Shown here piece after piece: positions 13,131-13,628 of a stretch of 13,628 nt of DNA. The position numbers and the translations under genes are program-made. The notes under the pieces are model-generated. The model had not been told where the DNA came from, ran no database searches, and worked only from the letters and a program-made list of their open reading frames with translations. Numbering within the stretch: position 1 is the stretch's first letter; each line of letters starts with the position of its first letter. The DNA is from Minisyncoccota bacterium (lineage in GTDB: Bacteria; Patescibacteriota; Minisyncoccia; Phycocordibacterales; CAIJYI01), in assembly GCA_023229825.1 (NCBI GenBank), contig JALNYN010000031.1:1-13628 (forward strand). The letters are read 5' to 3'.

Positions 13131-13628
13131 ATGTCAAAAGGAAAATTCATTGTTTTAGAGGGAGGAGACGGAACAGGGAAGGACACGAACGTCGCCTGCC
13201 TCATGAAGGAATTTGGCGGCGGAAAGATCAATTTTACCCGCGAGCCGGGCGGAACGCGCATCGGCAATGAATTGCGAAATTTGCTTTTGAACGCAAAATC
13301 GTTTGACATGTGCCCCAAAACGGAACTGTTTCTTTTTTATGCGAATCGCGCACAGCACGTCAAAGAAGTGATCGCACCGTCGCTTGAAGCGGGACGCAAC
13401 GTGCTTTCGACCCGGTTTTCTCTTTCCACCATTGCGTATCAAATTTATGGAAGACAACAGCTGCAGGAACTCGATCTGTGCTTGATCCTGGATAAGGCGG
13501 TCATTGGAGAATACGTGCCGGACCTCACCATATTTTTAGACCTTGATCCTTTTCGCGTCATAGAAAGAATACACGGACGCGTTGATGAAAATAACCGCTT
13601 TGACGAAGAAGACATCGCTTTTCACGAA
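13131..13628 (+). CDS. tmk: Thymidylate kinase (dTMP kinase), 3' end outside window
   Basis: Phosphorylates dTMP to dTDP in the cytoplasm, needed for dTTP synthesis. The first 166 codons are present and the frame runs off the right edge. Visible motifs are P-loop EGGDGTGKDT (10-19), the dTMP-binding segment FTREPGGTRIGNELRNLLL (35-53), ELFLFYANRAQHV (65-77), VLSTRFSLSTIAYQ (91-104), PDLTIFLDLDP (130-140), and the LID region RIHGRVDENNRFDEEDIAFHE. The alignment to the E. coli family is collinear. Two positions are odd. The residue after the P-loop Lys17 is Asp18 where Ser/Thr is usual, and the family's DR(Y/F/H) motif reads TRF (Thr94 in place of Asp). The first is a normal Mg/phosphate contact. 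No Shine-Dalgarno precedes the ATG. Full family length is ~200-215 residues, so about 40-50 are missing here. Confidence 0.93.
   Translation, partial: MSKGKFIVLEGGDGTGKDTNVACLMKEFGGGKINFTREPGGTRIGNELRNLLLNAKSFDMCPKTELFLFYANRAQHVKEVIAPSLEAGRNVLSTRFSLSTIAYQIYGRQQLQELDLCLILDKAVIGEYVPDLTIFLDLDPFRVIERIHGRVDENNRFDEEDIAFHE

Overview
The window most likely comes from a Patescibacteria (candidate phyla radiation) genome, probably of the Parcubacteria type. This is inferred from several features together. Secreted proteins are large and rich in Ser/Thr/Asp/Asn, with DUF2341, fibronectin III and dockerin modules. Shine-Dalgarno sequences are nearly absent. All ten genes lie on one strand, and most gaps between them hold AT-rich palindromes built from short repeated words. 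TAA and TAG are the stops used, and nothing suggests recoded TGA. No taxonomic marker gene is present, so the assignment rests on style.

Layout, left to right, all on the + strand: (1) the 3' part of a large DUF2341 surface protein, 1-2796; (2) a membrane-anchored coiled-coil protein, 2844-3515; (3) an 88-residue two-helix membrane protein, 3698-3964, bracketed by two near-identical 133-bp palindromes; (4) a secreted protein with four fibronectin III domains, 4122-5645; (5 and 6) a MacB/LolD-type ABC exporter pair, whose ATPase (5743-7074) has an unusual ~210-residue C-terminal extension and whose permease (7186-8394) has the FtsX/MacB fold; (7) a second Cys-containing repeat surface protein, 8562-10418, that shares its C-terminal half with gene 1; (8) a membrane-anchored Ig-like protein laid out like the WxL-interacting proteins of Firmicutes, 10600-11625; (9) a secreted protein with Cys-rich repeats, a Gly-rich linker, two Ig-like domains and a C-terminal dockerin, 11758-12948; (10) the start of thymidylate kinase, 13131 to the window edge.

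Genes 1-9 look like an envelope and surface-display locus: secreted adhesin-like proteins, wall or membrane anchors and a mechanotransmission-type ABC transporter. Tmk is a housekeeping gene and marks the end of that block. How the surface proteins and transporter work together is inferred from proximity only.

The most striking non-coding feature is the set of intergenic word palindromes. Most gaps carry a hairpin whose arms are built from tandem 6-9 nt words. At least four vocabularies are used (A-rich AAAAAGTAAAAATG; AAGTTCATC/AAGTTATA; GTATCAG; GGTTTTA), and the arms differ in unit number and unit order. Two vocabularies recur in gaps kilobases apart. Candidate sigma70-type promoters lie beside or inside three of these elements, and one promoter overlaps a perfect DnaA box.
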